From contig CM077672.1 in NCBI GenBank assembly GCA_039707655.1, positions 200,298,537 through 200,362,536 of the forward strand: a DNA stretch of 64,000 bases, given 5' to 3'. Shown one piece after another: positions 11,634 to 23,772 of this stretch. The position numbers and the translations under genes were made by a program. Source of the DNA: Elymus sibiricus. Taxonomy: Eukaryota > Streptophyta > Magnoliopsida > Poales > Poaceae. Positions within the stretch are counted from its first letter, which is position 1; every line of letters starts with the position of its first letter. The notes below the pieces were generated by a model, which saw only the letters and a list, made by a program, of their open reading frames with translations, was not told where the DNA came from and searched no databases.

Positions 11634-12837
11634 AACTTACCCCCCTTAAGAAAATCTCATCCTCGAGATTTTTGGGCTTACCTCCCGGCGAGGGGGACAT
11701 ACCTGTGTGTGACTTGGATCCATCAGCTGTCTTGTCTTCGTCAGTTCACTAGCCTTATAACTATCTTGTCTGGTGGCTCAGGTGTTGCCTTTTCAAACGG
11801 CTGTATTGAATCCTTCTCTTTCCTGTCAAGCAATCCTTCTATCTTGGTGGTATGTCGCCAAGTATCGGTGGGTAGCGGGTAATGCCAACAAGTAGCTCGG
11901 TTTCCATGGCCTGGAAGTAGCTGCTTCGGGTTTTATTGCGATACTTCGTACACAAACTACCAAGGGCAAGACATCCTCTCTGGGTACAGGGCTCACGTGC
12001 TCGTATGGCCTTGGGTGACTAGGGGTGGCCTTCTTTCTATCTTGTCAGAAGGCTCAGTCTGGCTCTGGGTTCTGTACTGATGTTTCCTTCTGTCTTATGC
12101 ATTCTTGACTTTGTCCTTAGGTGATCCACAATCCAAGGGACAACATGACCGAGCTACTGCTGCTATATCTCCAACTGAAATGTCAGGCATGATCACAAAG
12201 TAATCATAGACAGTAATCTCTTACTCCAATGACACCGTGGCATCTATGAACCATCGATGCCGATGTGTATGTGCTTTTAGCCGTTCTATCGGAATGTCTT
12301 ATTTCCAAGTGAGTTCAGACTGTCAAACTTTGTCAATTACTGAGGTGGCTCTGCCATATATAGCCTCTGTAGTCCTTGTTATGATCGCTGAGCTGAACAT
12401 AGCATAGCTACCGTCCAGTGTATCTTTCGGAGCACAGCCTCTTTGGGTGATTGCCCGTATTCATGATGAGTGCGGCAAGCTCTCTTGTATTCGCAAGTAG
12501 TGCATTGTTGTGGCCGCATATGCAAGATTCTGGCAAGGGTTGGTAATATCACCTTGTCTGGGAAGCCTTATCTTATTGGTTTTCACGGAGACTATTTGTC
12601 CACAACTCCTTTGTTCTTGAGGTTCCTATTGTGGGCCTGTCATGACCTGCCAACATGGCTCCTTGGTCATATCATAACTTACTCTTGCATATCTCGTAGG
12701 AATTGCTGCGTTCATATCCTTCTCTAAAGTATGGGGCCAATGTTCCTCTAAACACAGTCATTCCCATGTATGAGTGGCTCGCATGAACTGATCCACTGGA
12801 CTGCATGCTCACAACATATGCAGGGGTAGGATAAATC
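11634..12837 (-). other. LARD interior, 3' portion with polypurine tract
   Basis: This is non-coding sequence. Read on the minus strand it ends CTTAAGGGGGGTAAGTT directly against the 3' LTR; this is the polypurine tract (about 11640-11650). No gag, protease or polymerase motif is seen in any frame. It is interrupted after 12837 by the inverted solo LTR. Confidence 0.75.
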
Positions 12838-14512
12838 TGTGACACCCTGGTTTTCGCTCCTTGTTTTTTTTTCGTTTGTGGGATTTGACTCCCATCTTTT
12901 TTTTCGATGTTGTCGGGTTTTCTCTTGCCTTTGGGTATACGAAGATGGTCAGTTAGCCTTGCCCTTCCTATCCAACCAGAGACTCTCTCCAAACCAACCT
13001 TGCTATCCCAGATATTTTCTCAGGATTTTGCCCCCGAAACCCTACTCTCCGATCTACCGGAAGGGAAACCCTAATTCCTTCCGGTACAAAGGAACCCCAA
13101 TTTCCTTTGATCTTTTACCTCCCAAATTTCTTCCAGTGATCATCCTATCTTTTTAAACCCTGGATATGCAAAAATATCGCCAAGTCATTTGCAATATTTT
13201 TCATTTAAAATTAATTCCTTTTTCTGCCAGTTAAAGGAATTAAATCCAGGAAAATATCTATCCATCTCCAAAGTCCATGAAAACTTGTGGAGACATTCTT
13301 TGTGATCATATTGAGATCCAATAAAAATATTGGCCATAATTAAATAAGGGAAATTGCCTTTTCCTATTTAAAGCCAGTATTGCATTTTGGTCACTTTCCA
13401 AAGGAGCTACCATTTTGGTAGCCAGGAAAAATCCCAAATAATTTGTGTAGCTTCTCATATCCATATCTTCACCATTTCCATCAAGATCCCAAGTTCCACA
13501 GATCAAATTTTGAGCACATCTTCCAGTTCTTGTTTCTGGATTTATTTTGAGGTTGTGAAGCAACTATATTTTATATTGCTTCAAAAATTCTCAAATTAAT
13601 CCAGGACCTCACATTCCATATATGATGTGAGTATGCCAAAATTCACATCATTTTATCTAGCCATTTTCTCCCAAAAATTACATCAAGTTTCTGTCCAGAT
13701 TCTAACTCTGTGAAGGAAGTACCACTTTGGCATTTCCAATTGAGCTGAAATTTTTCCAGTACCTTCCTATCTACAAATCATCACCCTACACCAAAATTCA
13801 GCTCATTCCACCAAGCCAGATGAGTGCAGCTTCAAAGTCAAGTTTCTGGACCAGATTATGCTTTGTGAAGGAAGTGTATGCAAAACTTGTCCAAATGGGC
13901 TCAAATTTTGCAAGCACCTAGTCCTTCCTACCACCTTTCATTGTGACAAATTTTCAGCTCCCCATTCTTATCCATTTCTCCACAAGATTCCACCAAAGTT
14001 CCAGTTCAAAACCTTTGTGAGCTCCAATCAGTCAGCTCTTGCCCCCACTTCCATCCAAACCTCGACAGGTCAACTCACTGACCACTGATGCATTTGTTTG
14101 ACAAGGCCTGGAGTCAAATAGCTGCTCCGGATGCGTGGTGCCAGCGGTGACCACGAGTTGGCAACGCCAAAACGGCGCTCTGCTCGATGAACTGCGACGA
14201 ACAGCAAGCTCCAGCCGGCCATGGCTCGTCCGGGCATGTCCAACCGCTCCCCTGCGTCCGCGTGCACCCCTTCCAGCACCTTCCCCCTCCCCTTTCTTTC
14301 TCCCCACGCCACGGCGGTCGCCGCCGTGCTACTATTGCCTCATGAGCCGCCGTCATTTTCCTCTCTCCCGTTGGCTTCTTCTCCTCCGAGCCGTCCCGTC
14401 CCTCTGGCCGCGTCAGGTCGGCACCACCCACCGCTCGCCAGCTCGCCGCGAGCTCCAGTGCAGCGATAAGCTCGCCACGGCGGCCGTCGCCTTCTGCAGG
14501 CCATGGCCGGGC

Positions 14513-14520
14513 TATAAATA
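14513..14520 (+). promoter_or_regulatory. TATA box of the inverted LARD LTR
   Basis: TATAAATA lies in GGGCTATAAATAGCCC, homologous to the boxes at 9976 and 22068. A 94-codon open frame starts at 14638, downstream of it, but has biased Pro/Ala composition and no recognisable domain. Confidence 0.75.
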
Positions 14521-14925
14521 GCCCTGCCCCGAGCCTCCCTGAGCCCCATCACCATCCCAGCAGCCTGCCCTCCCTCCCCTAGCCCCGCCCCGCCTCTCCA
14601 CTGAGCTGCTGGAGCTCCCCTGCCCTCCAATGTCGCCATGGCCGCCGCTGTCCCTCTTCTTAAATTCCCCCGCCACCAGCCTCTCCCGCCTCCATTGAGC
14701 CCACTCCTGAGCTCCCCGGTCTCCGTAGACCATTCCCACCCCTCCTCCAGTCTCCCCGGCCACTGGAGCACCTCCTCCACTGCGGAGCCGCCGCCTTCGG
14801 CCGCCGTTGCCGCGGCTAACCCCGGCTGCCCCCGGCGCCCACTCCACCACCCACGGGCGCGGGATGGAGTGGTGCACCCATCCCCCGCGGCGCCCCAGGC
14901 CGCCGCGGCCTCTAGTCGCTAGCAC

Positions 14926-15807
14926 TAGGGATGGCAATGGGTCGGGTTTGGGGCGGGTGGAGCTGGTCCAAATCCAACCCATGACCCATCTTCCTACCCT
15001 CTTCCCATCCACCAAAGTATCCATGGGCACAACTTGTGCCCATGCCCAAACCCATTGGATACCCAGATACCCATGGAGCTCCATGGGCATAGAAAAATTA
15101 GCATGAAGCCTTCCTAAAGATCAAATTAATTCATCATCGTTCATTCACAAATGACAACATAAGCTACAAGAATAAGTAGACAGCAAGTACACTATTCAGG
15201 AGGAGATCGGTCGCCGGTTGGGGAAGGGAGAGAGGGAGTGGGACGGGGGTCACCGACCTTGGAGTTGTTGCTGCCTGCAGGTCGCCGATGTTGGTCATCG
15301 AGGCCGGTCGCCGATGCTGGTGGCCGAGGCCGGTCTCCGATGCTGGTCGCCGAGGCCGGTCGCCGATATGGGGTGGATGCCCAGGGAGAGGCGACGGGGC
15401 GATGATTGTGAGGCACAGAGGGCCGCCGCGCTGGGGAGGGAGCTGGACTCGGGAGGATTGGGAGTTGATGCAAGGCATCCAGATTAGATTAGGTTTAATA
15501 ATTAGGTTAGTGGGGTTGTGGGGGATTAGGGAACATGGGCCAGGCTTTGACCTTCTATGACCTTCTATGACCGCGAGCGACTTGGGGTTGGATGTTTGCT
15601 TAGTCCAGTGTCACTGCCATATGGCACCACCTGTCATACGGGTATCCATTGGATATCCATGGAGCAAAAATTATAACCGTGCCCAACCCAGCTGTTCACG
15701 GGTATCCAGATCCACGGATCCATGGGCAGAAATGCGCTCCATACCCTTGCCCAACCAGGTCAGGTATCCGCGGGTATCCGGATCCATGGATAAAATTGCC
15801 ATCCCTA
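14926..15807. mobile_element. hAT-type non-autonomous transposon
   Basis: The 882-bp element has 13-bp terminal inverted repeats TAGGGATGGCAAT (14926-14938, and inverted at 15795-15807). An 8-bp target duplication flanks it: GCTAGCAC (14918-14925) and GCTGGCAC (15808-15815), with one mismatch. Eight-base duplications and termini of this kind indicate hAT. Subterminal regions are rich in GGATCCATGG and GGGTATCC motifs. No transposase frame is present. Confidence 0.85.
15281..15371. repeat. 26-bp tandem repeat inside the hAT element
   Basis: Units start at 15281, 15307, 15333 and 15359 (partial), each beginning GTCGCCGATG or a close variant and ending GAGGCCG. That is about 3.5 copies. Confidence 0.85.
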
Positions 15808-17973
15808 GCTGGCACCGGTGATGTCGAGCCCCTGCTGCTCTCTGTCGGGGAAGGCAGGAGGAGGAAGAAGGAAAGGAGGGAGGAGAGAGAGAGCGCCGGC
15901 CGGGCCCGCCTGTAAGTGACCCAGTCGGCCGGGCCCGCGATATAAGTGGAAACGTATTTTTCCGAAAGTACGCCTTCCATTTCCTAAGGTGTATTCTTGC
16001 GCCCCTTCGGGCAGGAATACGTTTTCTCTTTCTGAATGCGTATTATCTGAAATGCGCTTTCTGTTTTCAGCCCGGCGGTGAAAGAGTTAAATTGCGGACG
16101 TTCACTAGATAAGAGCAGAAAAGCACAGTCACTGTTTGTTTTTCTACCTATCGAACGAACAGCCACAACTTTTCACTCATAACTCCGATCGAGGTGATTC
16201 CAAAGCCCACTTCTTCAGTTCGTCGACCCCGTTCCGATGGCATCATTTTCATAATGTTTCCACACTGTGAAAATGACCATTTTGCCCCTGCCCTATATTC
16301 AGGCCCTCCGAGAGGGAATCCTTTCCGGCGAATTTTCCGCGAGGTGATCGCACTTCTTCCGGAGTATTCCTTCACCCCTAGGCAAGCCGACCATCTGATA
16401 TATTCCCTAAAGCATTGCTCTATGTTATTCTTGCGTGTTTAATTAATAAATATGCCTGTGTTAGTAGTAGTTAAACTCCTGCTAAGTTGAACTTGCTATT
16501 TTCATTACCTGCCAATGCTCATCATATGGTCGCACTAGTGAATTGTTGTGATGTTGTATGGAGATAGTTGTTATGTTTTCATAATTGTTACATCATGCAT
16601 GGTTACTGTTACGGCAATATTATGAAATGTGACTTAATAATGACAACAACCTCCTCCGTCGACTGGATCGAGTCATAGTGCCACCTATCCGGACTTACCT
16701 GTGCAGCCACATTTGCCGGTATGGGACGGCCCTGACTTTGTCTATTGTCTTGCCTCTTGTCGGTACCACCAACTAGGGAGGGTTATGCGTGCGTGCTGCC
16801 CTGATCAGGTAGACGACGATAATCCTATGAGCCAGTTTGGTTATATGCGCACGTCCCCGTTTGGGACAGTTTTGTTTGGCCTCGACGGTGGCAGGTGTCA
16901 CGGGGTGACACAGGGACCACCCAAGACATGACCCTGGGAGGGTATGATTGTCGGTGGGACCATAAGAGTGCCAGGCAATAGACCGAGTTTTGTTGGAGCA
17001 GCACTGGTCCACCCGAATGGGAACATGTACTAAAGTACGAGGCCAGGCGCTCCATGGTGTGGGTAAAGTGCGCAACCTCTGCAGAGTGTAAATCTATTCG
17101 AATAGCCGCGTCCTCGGTCATGGATAGTTCGTATAGGCCCCTATTTGGTCTGTGTCGAGTCTGGAGGAACAAACCATATGATGTTAATAATGAACCAGAA
17201 TAAGGTATGATTTGTCAAGACTTGCAGTACAGATGCATGGACATCAGATGATGTCAGAGGTATGATTGCTAGCCATGTGATGACTATGAGATGAGCGGTT
17301 GAATGACCGCAAAGTTTGGATCGGACTTGGATCGTGAGAATACTCGGAGTATGAATTATTTACCTGATATACTTTACTTTACTGCATTTACTTCAGTAAT
17401 TATCATGCCAGATAATCCTGCTATGACATGATGATTAATGCTGCTAGATAATAAATCATGCTAGATAATTCTGCCATAACATGATACTTAATACTGTTAA
17501 GATAACAAGTGCATGCTTGAATGCCATGGATTGCATTGCTTGGTGTATATGTTGGTTTGGTTTGCTTGCGTGTACATTCAAAAGTACTCAGCGGCCTTCA
17601 ATGTGGCCAGGTTCACCTAAGGATCCGTCGAGGAGCAGGAGCGTTCGGGAGCTAGAAGAGTAACCCAGTCAGATCCCTGTGGATTGGAGCCGCACCAGGA
17701 TTTTGCTGCCTTAGATAGAGCTTTTCCGCTGCCATATCTCATGTAAGTCTTATATGTCCATTAATAGAAAAGCTTGTGTTCATGATACTTGTTGTAAAAG
17801 CGCATGCCAGAGTGATTTTCCTGGGCTGGTATGTGCGGTGACCGTCTGACTATAGTGGTATTCAGGCGGGGCGCCACAAAATCCTTTCATAACCACTGAG
17901 TTCTGAGATGGATGTTTGTCCGGACTAGTTCGTGCTTCTGACAAGATTGTTGTGGGCACGTTAACGTGTTGAA

Positions 17974-18270
17974 GAAGGTTGAATGCCTTACACTTGAAGC
18001 TTCTGTCTACGTAGCATGCCGATGAAGGCTGGGTATCGTACCTCGAAAGCTTTCCCTCATGTGACTTACTGCGGAAGGTCAGGTACCTTATGTTGGAAGC
18101 TTTCCGCGGTAGCGACTGAGGGAGATTGGAGTGCCATACCCCAGAAGATTTTCTCACCAAGTGGTGTAGCGAGAAAGGTTGGGAGTCTTGCGTTGTAAGC
18201 TCCTTCCGATAGCTTGCGAAGGAAGGCTGGGTTTCTTATACCAGAAGCCTTTCACTGTGATATGCAGTCG
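17974..18270. repeat. 50-bp degenerate tandem array in the LARD interior
   Basis: Six units start at 17974, 18024, 18074, 18122, 18173 and 18222, 48-51 bp apart. Each begins with a form of GAAGGCTGGG and carries a GAAGCTTTCC-like stretch about 25 bp later, so most units can fold back on themselves (GGAAGGCT with AGCTTTCC). Confidence 0.8.
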
Positions 18271-19657
18271 GACCTGTGGCCGGTTCTAGCTTCCTTCCGA
18301 AGTATCCGGAATTTACTCATAGCAGAGCCAAAACTTGGTGTAGGCCATACCTTGACTGAAGATATTCCATTGGTCATGCACACCGCTTGTCCTTCTACTG
18401 GCCTGATCATTGCTGATGGAGAGGTTGCACAACTGATGCGGACTTCATGTTGATAATTAATCCGGGATATCTGATGTTGCCGATAGTAAATGGTTGGCAG
18501 ATAATTCCATTTGGTTTAGCTGAACTTCCAGGTATTTGAAATTCTCATTTATTCCAAACAGTTGCAAACTTATCCATATGTTTCGCAACCCTTGTTCACA
18601 GTGCCTAGAAAAATTTGTATATGCACCGGTAAATTCCAAAGTATACTTTGAAATGTGTATCCACATACCAGAGTTTTGTTGCTGCTCTCGGCGCGTTCAT
18701 ATTCTTGGGATATGTCTTCGGGGGTAATACATGATTCTTGAGTCCATTGAGAAAAGACTCAGGGTTCACCCCACTGACTAAAATAATCCTTGTGTCGAGG
18801 ACCGAATAATTTGCTCTTGCTGGTGTCCATTACCGATAGCTCATCTGGTTGTTCCTTAGGTGTGATCAATTCTGAGGCAAACTCTCAGGTATAGTCTGGC
18901 CTTGTCGGTTGCACTCAGATTTTTCTGCTGACCCATCTTTTATTCTTGACAGATCCAGTGTTGTCATTCTGAATATCCGGCAGTTGACTTGGCTCTTACT
19001 AAATTTGGACTATTGGGCATTATCCAAGCTATATGCTGGTCTTCTTAGCAGTACTTGCAGATGGATCCAGTCGAAACGGCAGAACGGGATCGACAAAAGA
19101 AGCAATAACCGCGAAAAACCAAAAAGGAAATATAGCTCAAATTTTGCGGACCTTATACACATGGCCAACGATTCACTAGTATAACTAGCCTAGCGCACTC
19201 GATGTACCTCTAAGGATTTAGAAGCAAAACCACACAATGCTCCTAGTAGAAATTGGGGTCAAGCTCCTACTACTTCCTTGGGGAACATCAACTCGACGCA
19301 TGACCATAGCCAAAGTGGCTTAGTCAACGCTCCTGGGGTTGTCGGGGAAAGATGGAATTTATAAGCGTTTCCCAAAGGAAACTGGATTTAAGGAGAGAAA
19401 TGCCATGGTTAGCAAGCAAGGTAGGGATATCTGGTTTACCTAGGGGTTAAAGGCTCACGGGTCATTGCCTGGGGCGGACATTTCCCACCGGAGGCAAAGG
19501 CCACGGGAGTTGAGGTCTGATGGAGCCAAAAACCTATGGGGTTGCCTTACGATTAATAGTAGCCATGCCTGTCTGGCTAAGATGGCTGCAATCCATCTGG
19601 GCTTTCTACTGATCAAGAGGCAATGAAATCTGGCTAGGGTAACCTACAGTCAGCCTG

Positions 19658-19669
19658 GCTCTGATACCA
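19658..19669 (-). other. primer-binding site of the LARD-like element
   Basis: Minus-strand TGGTATCAGAGC is complementary to the 3' end of initiator tRNA-Met and lies 5 bp inside the 5' LTR. It fixes the element orientation. Confidence 0.9.
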
Positions 19670-19674
19670 TCCGT

Positions 19675-22600
19675 TGTGGCGCCCTGCCTGATTACCACTG
19701 TAGCCAGACGGTCGCCGCACACACCAGCCCAGGAAATCATTCTGGCATGCGCTTTTACAACAAGTATCATGGACACAGGCATTTGTATTAATGGATATAT
19801 AAGTCTTACATAATATTTTACAAGGGTGATGGCAGTGGAAAAGCTCTACTAAGGCAGCATGGTCTTGGTGCGGCTCCAATCCATAGGGATCTGACTGGGT
19901 TACTCTTCTAGCTCGCGAACGCTCCGGCTCCTAGACGGATCCTTAGGTGAACCTGGCCACATTGAAGGCCGCTGAGTACTTTTGAATGTACTCGCAAGCA
20001 AACCAAACCAACATATACACCAAGCAAAGCAATCCATGGCATTCAAGCATGCATTTGTTATTAGAGTAATATTAAGTATCATGGCATAGCACACCTATCT
20101 AGCAATATTAATTACCATGTTATAACAAGATTATTCAGTATGATAACTACTAAAGTAAAACATATCAAGTAAGTAATCCGTACTGCGAATCTATCATGAT
20201 CCAAACCAAATCCGATCCAAATCCAATCCAAGTCTTGTGGTCATCCAACCCTTTAGCCCATAGCCATTGCATGGCTAACATGCATAACCCTGACATCATC
20301 TGATGTCCATGCATCCGTACTGCAAGTCTGACAAACCTTACCATTCTCTGGTTCAGTCTTAGCACTAACATTATATAGTTTGTTCCTCCAGACTCGACAC
20401 AGACCAAATAGTGTGACCTAGTACGAACTGTGTCCCATGACCGAGGACGCGGCTATTCGAATAGATTTACACTCTGCAGAGGTTGCGCACTTTACCCACA
20501 CTATGGAGCTCCTGGCCTCATACTCCCATTCGGGTGGACCGGTGCTGCTCCAACAGAACTTGTCTATTACCTGGCACTCTTACAGTCCCACCGACAATCA
20601 TACCATTCCCGGGTCATGTCCTGGGTGGCCCCTGTGTCACTCCTGACCCCTGCCACCGTCGTGGCCAAACTAAACTATCCCAAACGTGGACCTGAGCTCA
20701 ATAACCAAACTGGGCTCACAGGATTATCGCCACCTACCGGGCTAGGGTAGCACGCACGCATAATCCCCCCTCTTTCGTGGTACCGATGGGAGGCACAACA
20801 ATAGACCAAGTCAGGGCCTCCCCATCCAGGCAAGTGTGGTTGCACTTGATGAGCTCGGTTCGGTGGCACTATGACTCGATCCAGCCGATGGAGGAGGTTG
20901 TCATTATTAAGTCACCTTCTTTTATCATTGTGATAACAATAATAATGCATGATGAAAACATAACAACCTATCTCCATACAGAATCACATACGAGTCACTT
21001 GTGCGGCAATGATAAACATTAACAGGTAATGTAAGCAATGAATATAAACTCTCAGGGGTTTAATTATTTCTATTACAACCATATTCATTAATTAAACAAG
21101 CAAGAATAACACAGAGCAATGCTTTAGGGCATATATCAGATGGTCGGCTTGCCTGGGGGTCGACGGATTCATCGGAGAGAAGTGCGATCACCTCGCGGAA
21201 GAATTCGCCAGAAAAGATTCCCTCTCGGAGGGCCTGAATATAGGGCAGGGGAAAAATGGGCATTTTGAGAAAGTGTCAACATTATGAAAGTGACATTATC
21301 GGAACGGGCTCGATGAACTGAGAAAGTGGGCTTTGGATTCACCTGAATCGGAGTTACGAGGTAAAAGTTATGGCCGTTCGTTTTTTAGGCAGAAAACAAA
21401 TAAAACTGTGTTCATCTCTGCCCTTAACGAGTGAACGCTCATTAAATAAGCAGTTCGGCCGCCGGCTGAAAAGCGAAAGCGCATTTTAGTGGAATACGTT
21501 TCCCAGTGGGGAAAACGCATTCTTCGCCGGGCGCCTCCACTTATCCACGTGGACAGGGCCGCGGTCGCCGACATGTGGGCCCCGCCCCGCCTTCTCTCTC
21601 TTCCTCCTTCTACTTTCTCCCCCTCCTCTGTTTCCCCTGATGCGGCGGTAGGAGCTCCGACTCCGACGTAACCCCGGCGCTCCGGTGAGCCTTACGGCCA
21701 AGCAATGGGCCAGGCATGGTCGTCGGCGACTACCGCATCCCAGGAATGGATAACACGGGGCTCGGGGAGGGCCGAGGATGCGGCGGCGAGTCAGGGCAGT
21801 GGGCGGCGGCCCTGGGCTTGTGGAGCGCTCCGTTGGCTGAGGAGACTGGGAGAGGGTGCGGGCGGGGTCCCCGGAGCATGGCACGCTCGGTGGCGAGCTC
21901 GGACGAAGCCGGGAATGACCTGAGTGCCCGAATTTGAGCCGAGGGTCGGCGGCAAAGCTTTGGCCATAGGAGAGGTAAGTGAGCTCCAGTAGCTCCGGTG
22001 AGAGGTTGGGGAGGTAGCTGGGAGGGAGAGGAGTGTGTTGGTGTGCTCGAGAGAGGCTCGGGCTAGCTATTTATAGCCGGACGGCGAGGATGGATAGGCA
22101 TGGCCGCGGTGGTGATTTTAGCCGTGTATTGGAGCTCCGAGGTGACGTGGCTGGGCGGTTGCGGCATCGGGTGGCTTCACAGGAAGTGGAGAGACCTCGG
22201 GAGCACTCGAGAGAGCTCGGGGAGGAAGGGGACAGAGGGGAAAGCGACGACGGCGGTCACGGGCAGGACAGTGCGGTGGCGGAGCTCGCCGTGGAGTGGG
22301 GAGGAAGAAGGGGGAGGGGGAAGCTATGGGAGAGGGGGTACGTGGACTCCATGAGGCCATTGGACATGCCGGGACACGCCGGAGCTGGCCGGAGTGAGCT
22401 GGTCGACACGACCAGACACGGTCAGCATGCAGAGCGCGCGTTTGGCCTTGTCCGTGGCATGGTCACCACGTCAACACGCCCTCTGGCGTTTTCCTGGATG
22501 CTACATCATGTCAACGGGGTGTCTCACTGCTCATTTAGACAAGATTTGTCACTGGAGAGATTGAGAGATATCTAGATTGGTCAGAAGGATACGGAACACC

Positions 22601-23772
22601 TTCTGGACAGAATCTTGGGCACCTTGCTGAGGAGAAATTATTTGGTAAATGGAGCTGACATATTGCCACACTGAAATGTAGTAGGAAGGAGTATGTGCTT
22701 GCAAAATTTTAAACCATTTGGACCAGTTTTGCATATACTTCCTTCACAATGAAACATTTGGTCCAGAAACTGGATTTTGATGTTGTGCTCATCTGGCTTG
22801 GTGAAATGAGCTGAATTTTTGTGTAGGGTGATGAATTGGAAGTATGGAGGTACTGCAAAATTTCAGCTCATTTGGAAATGCCAAAGTGGTACTTCCTTCA
22901 CAAAGCTTTCTGCTGGACAGAGGCTAGATGGAATTTTTGGGAAAAATTGGCTAGATAAAATGATGTGAATTTTTTCATGGTCACATCATATAGAGAATAT
23001 GAGGTCCTGGATTAATTTCAAGAATTTTGAAGCAATATAAAATATAGTTGCTTCACAACCTCAAAATAGGTCCAGAAACAAGAACTGGATGTTGCACTCA
23101 AACTTTGAACTGTGGAACTTGGGATCTTGATGGAAATGGTGAAGATATGGATAGGAGAAGCTCCACAAATTATTTGGGATTTTTCCTGGCTACCAAAATG
23201 GTAGTCCCTTTGGAAAGTGCCCAAAATGCAATATTGGCTTTAAATAGGAAAATGCAATTTCCCTTATTTAATTATGGCCAATATTTTTATGAGAGCTCAA
23301 TATGATCACAAAGAATATCTCCACAAGTTTTCATGAACTTTGGAGATGGATAGATATTTTTCTGGATTTAATTCCTTTAAACAGCAGAAAAAGGAATTAA
23401 TCTAAAATGAAAAATATTGCAAATGACTTGGCAATATTTTTGCATATCCAGGGTTTACAGATATGGGAGGATCACTGGGAAAAGTTTGGGAGGCAACAGA
23501 TCAAAGGAAATTGGGGTTCCTTTGTAACGGAAGGAATTAGGGTTTCCCTTCCGGTAACTCGGAATGTAGGGTTTCGGCGGCAAAACCCTGACAACATATC
23601 TTGGGTGACCTAGTTGGACTGGGGAGGGAATCTTTGGTTGGATAGGAAAGGCAAGGCTAAATGACCATCTTCATATACCCAAGAGCGAGAGAAAATCCAA
23701 TAACATCGAAAAAAAAGACGGCAGTCTAATCCCGTGAAGGAAAAATCGGGGAGCGAAAACCAGGGTGTCACA
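19675..23772 (-). repeat. 5' LTR of the LARD-like element
   Basis: On the + strand it begins TGTGGCGCC and ends GGTGTCACA at 23772. It is nearly collinear with 7595-11633. The primer-binding site next to its inner end identifies it as the 5' LTR. Confidence 0.9.
22068..22075 (-). promoter_or_regulatory. TATA box of the LARD 5' LTR
   Basis: Minus-strand TATAAATA. This is the copy that would drive the element's genomic transcript. Confidence 0.75.

Larger units (their letters stand above)
12838..17878 (+). mobile_element. inverted solo LTR of the same LARD family, nested in the LARD interior
   Basis: It starts TGTGACACCCTGG at 12838 and ends GGCGCCACA at 17878, flanked by AAATC on both sides (12833-12837 and 17879-17883). 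Without the hAT insertion and its duplication it is about 4.15 kb, a full LARD LTR. Its orientation is opposite to the host element. At its end it differs from the host LTRs by roughly 8% by eye, more than the host LTRs differ from each other, so it comes from a different lineage of the family. Confidence 0.9.
17879..19674 (-). other. LARD interior, 5' portion with repeat array and primer-binding site
   Basis: This is non-coding sequence between the nested solo LTR and the 5' LTR. It contains a 50-bp repeat array at 17974-18270 and the primer-binding site at 19658-19669. No gag or pol motif is visible. The bases 17879-17883 are the duplicated AAATC. Confidence 0.75.
7595..23772 (-). mobile_element. 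LARD-like LTR retrotransposon (Sukkula/Erika type), with nested insertions
   Basis: Two direct LTRs of 4039 bp (7595-11633) and 4098 bp (19675-23772) flank a non-coding interior of about 3.0 kb (11634-12837 and 17884-19674). A primer-binding site for initiator tRNA-Met and a polypurine tract place it on the minus strand. Very long LTRs with a conserved-length interior lacking gag and pol match the large retrotransposon derivatives known from barley and relatives. The target is TCTGT, as in the sister LTR near 43614; the flanks here read TCTAT (7590-7594) and TTTGT (23773-23777), each one transition away. Over the first 270 bp the two LTRs differ by about 2-3% by eye. Confidence 0.85.

Noticed and set aside
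14512..15090. 192-codon minus-strand and shorter + strand frames in the inverted LARD LTR
   Set aside because: The long one runs across the hAT boundary at 14926, so it is not an ancient gene; its composition is that of GC-rich LTR DNA.
19658..19669. Initiator tRNA-Met match
   Set aside because: Only the 12-nt primer-binding site is present; there is no cloverleaf. The same applies at 35069 and 62786.
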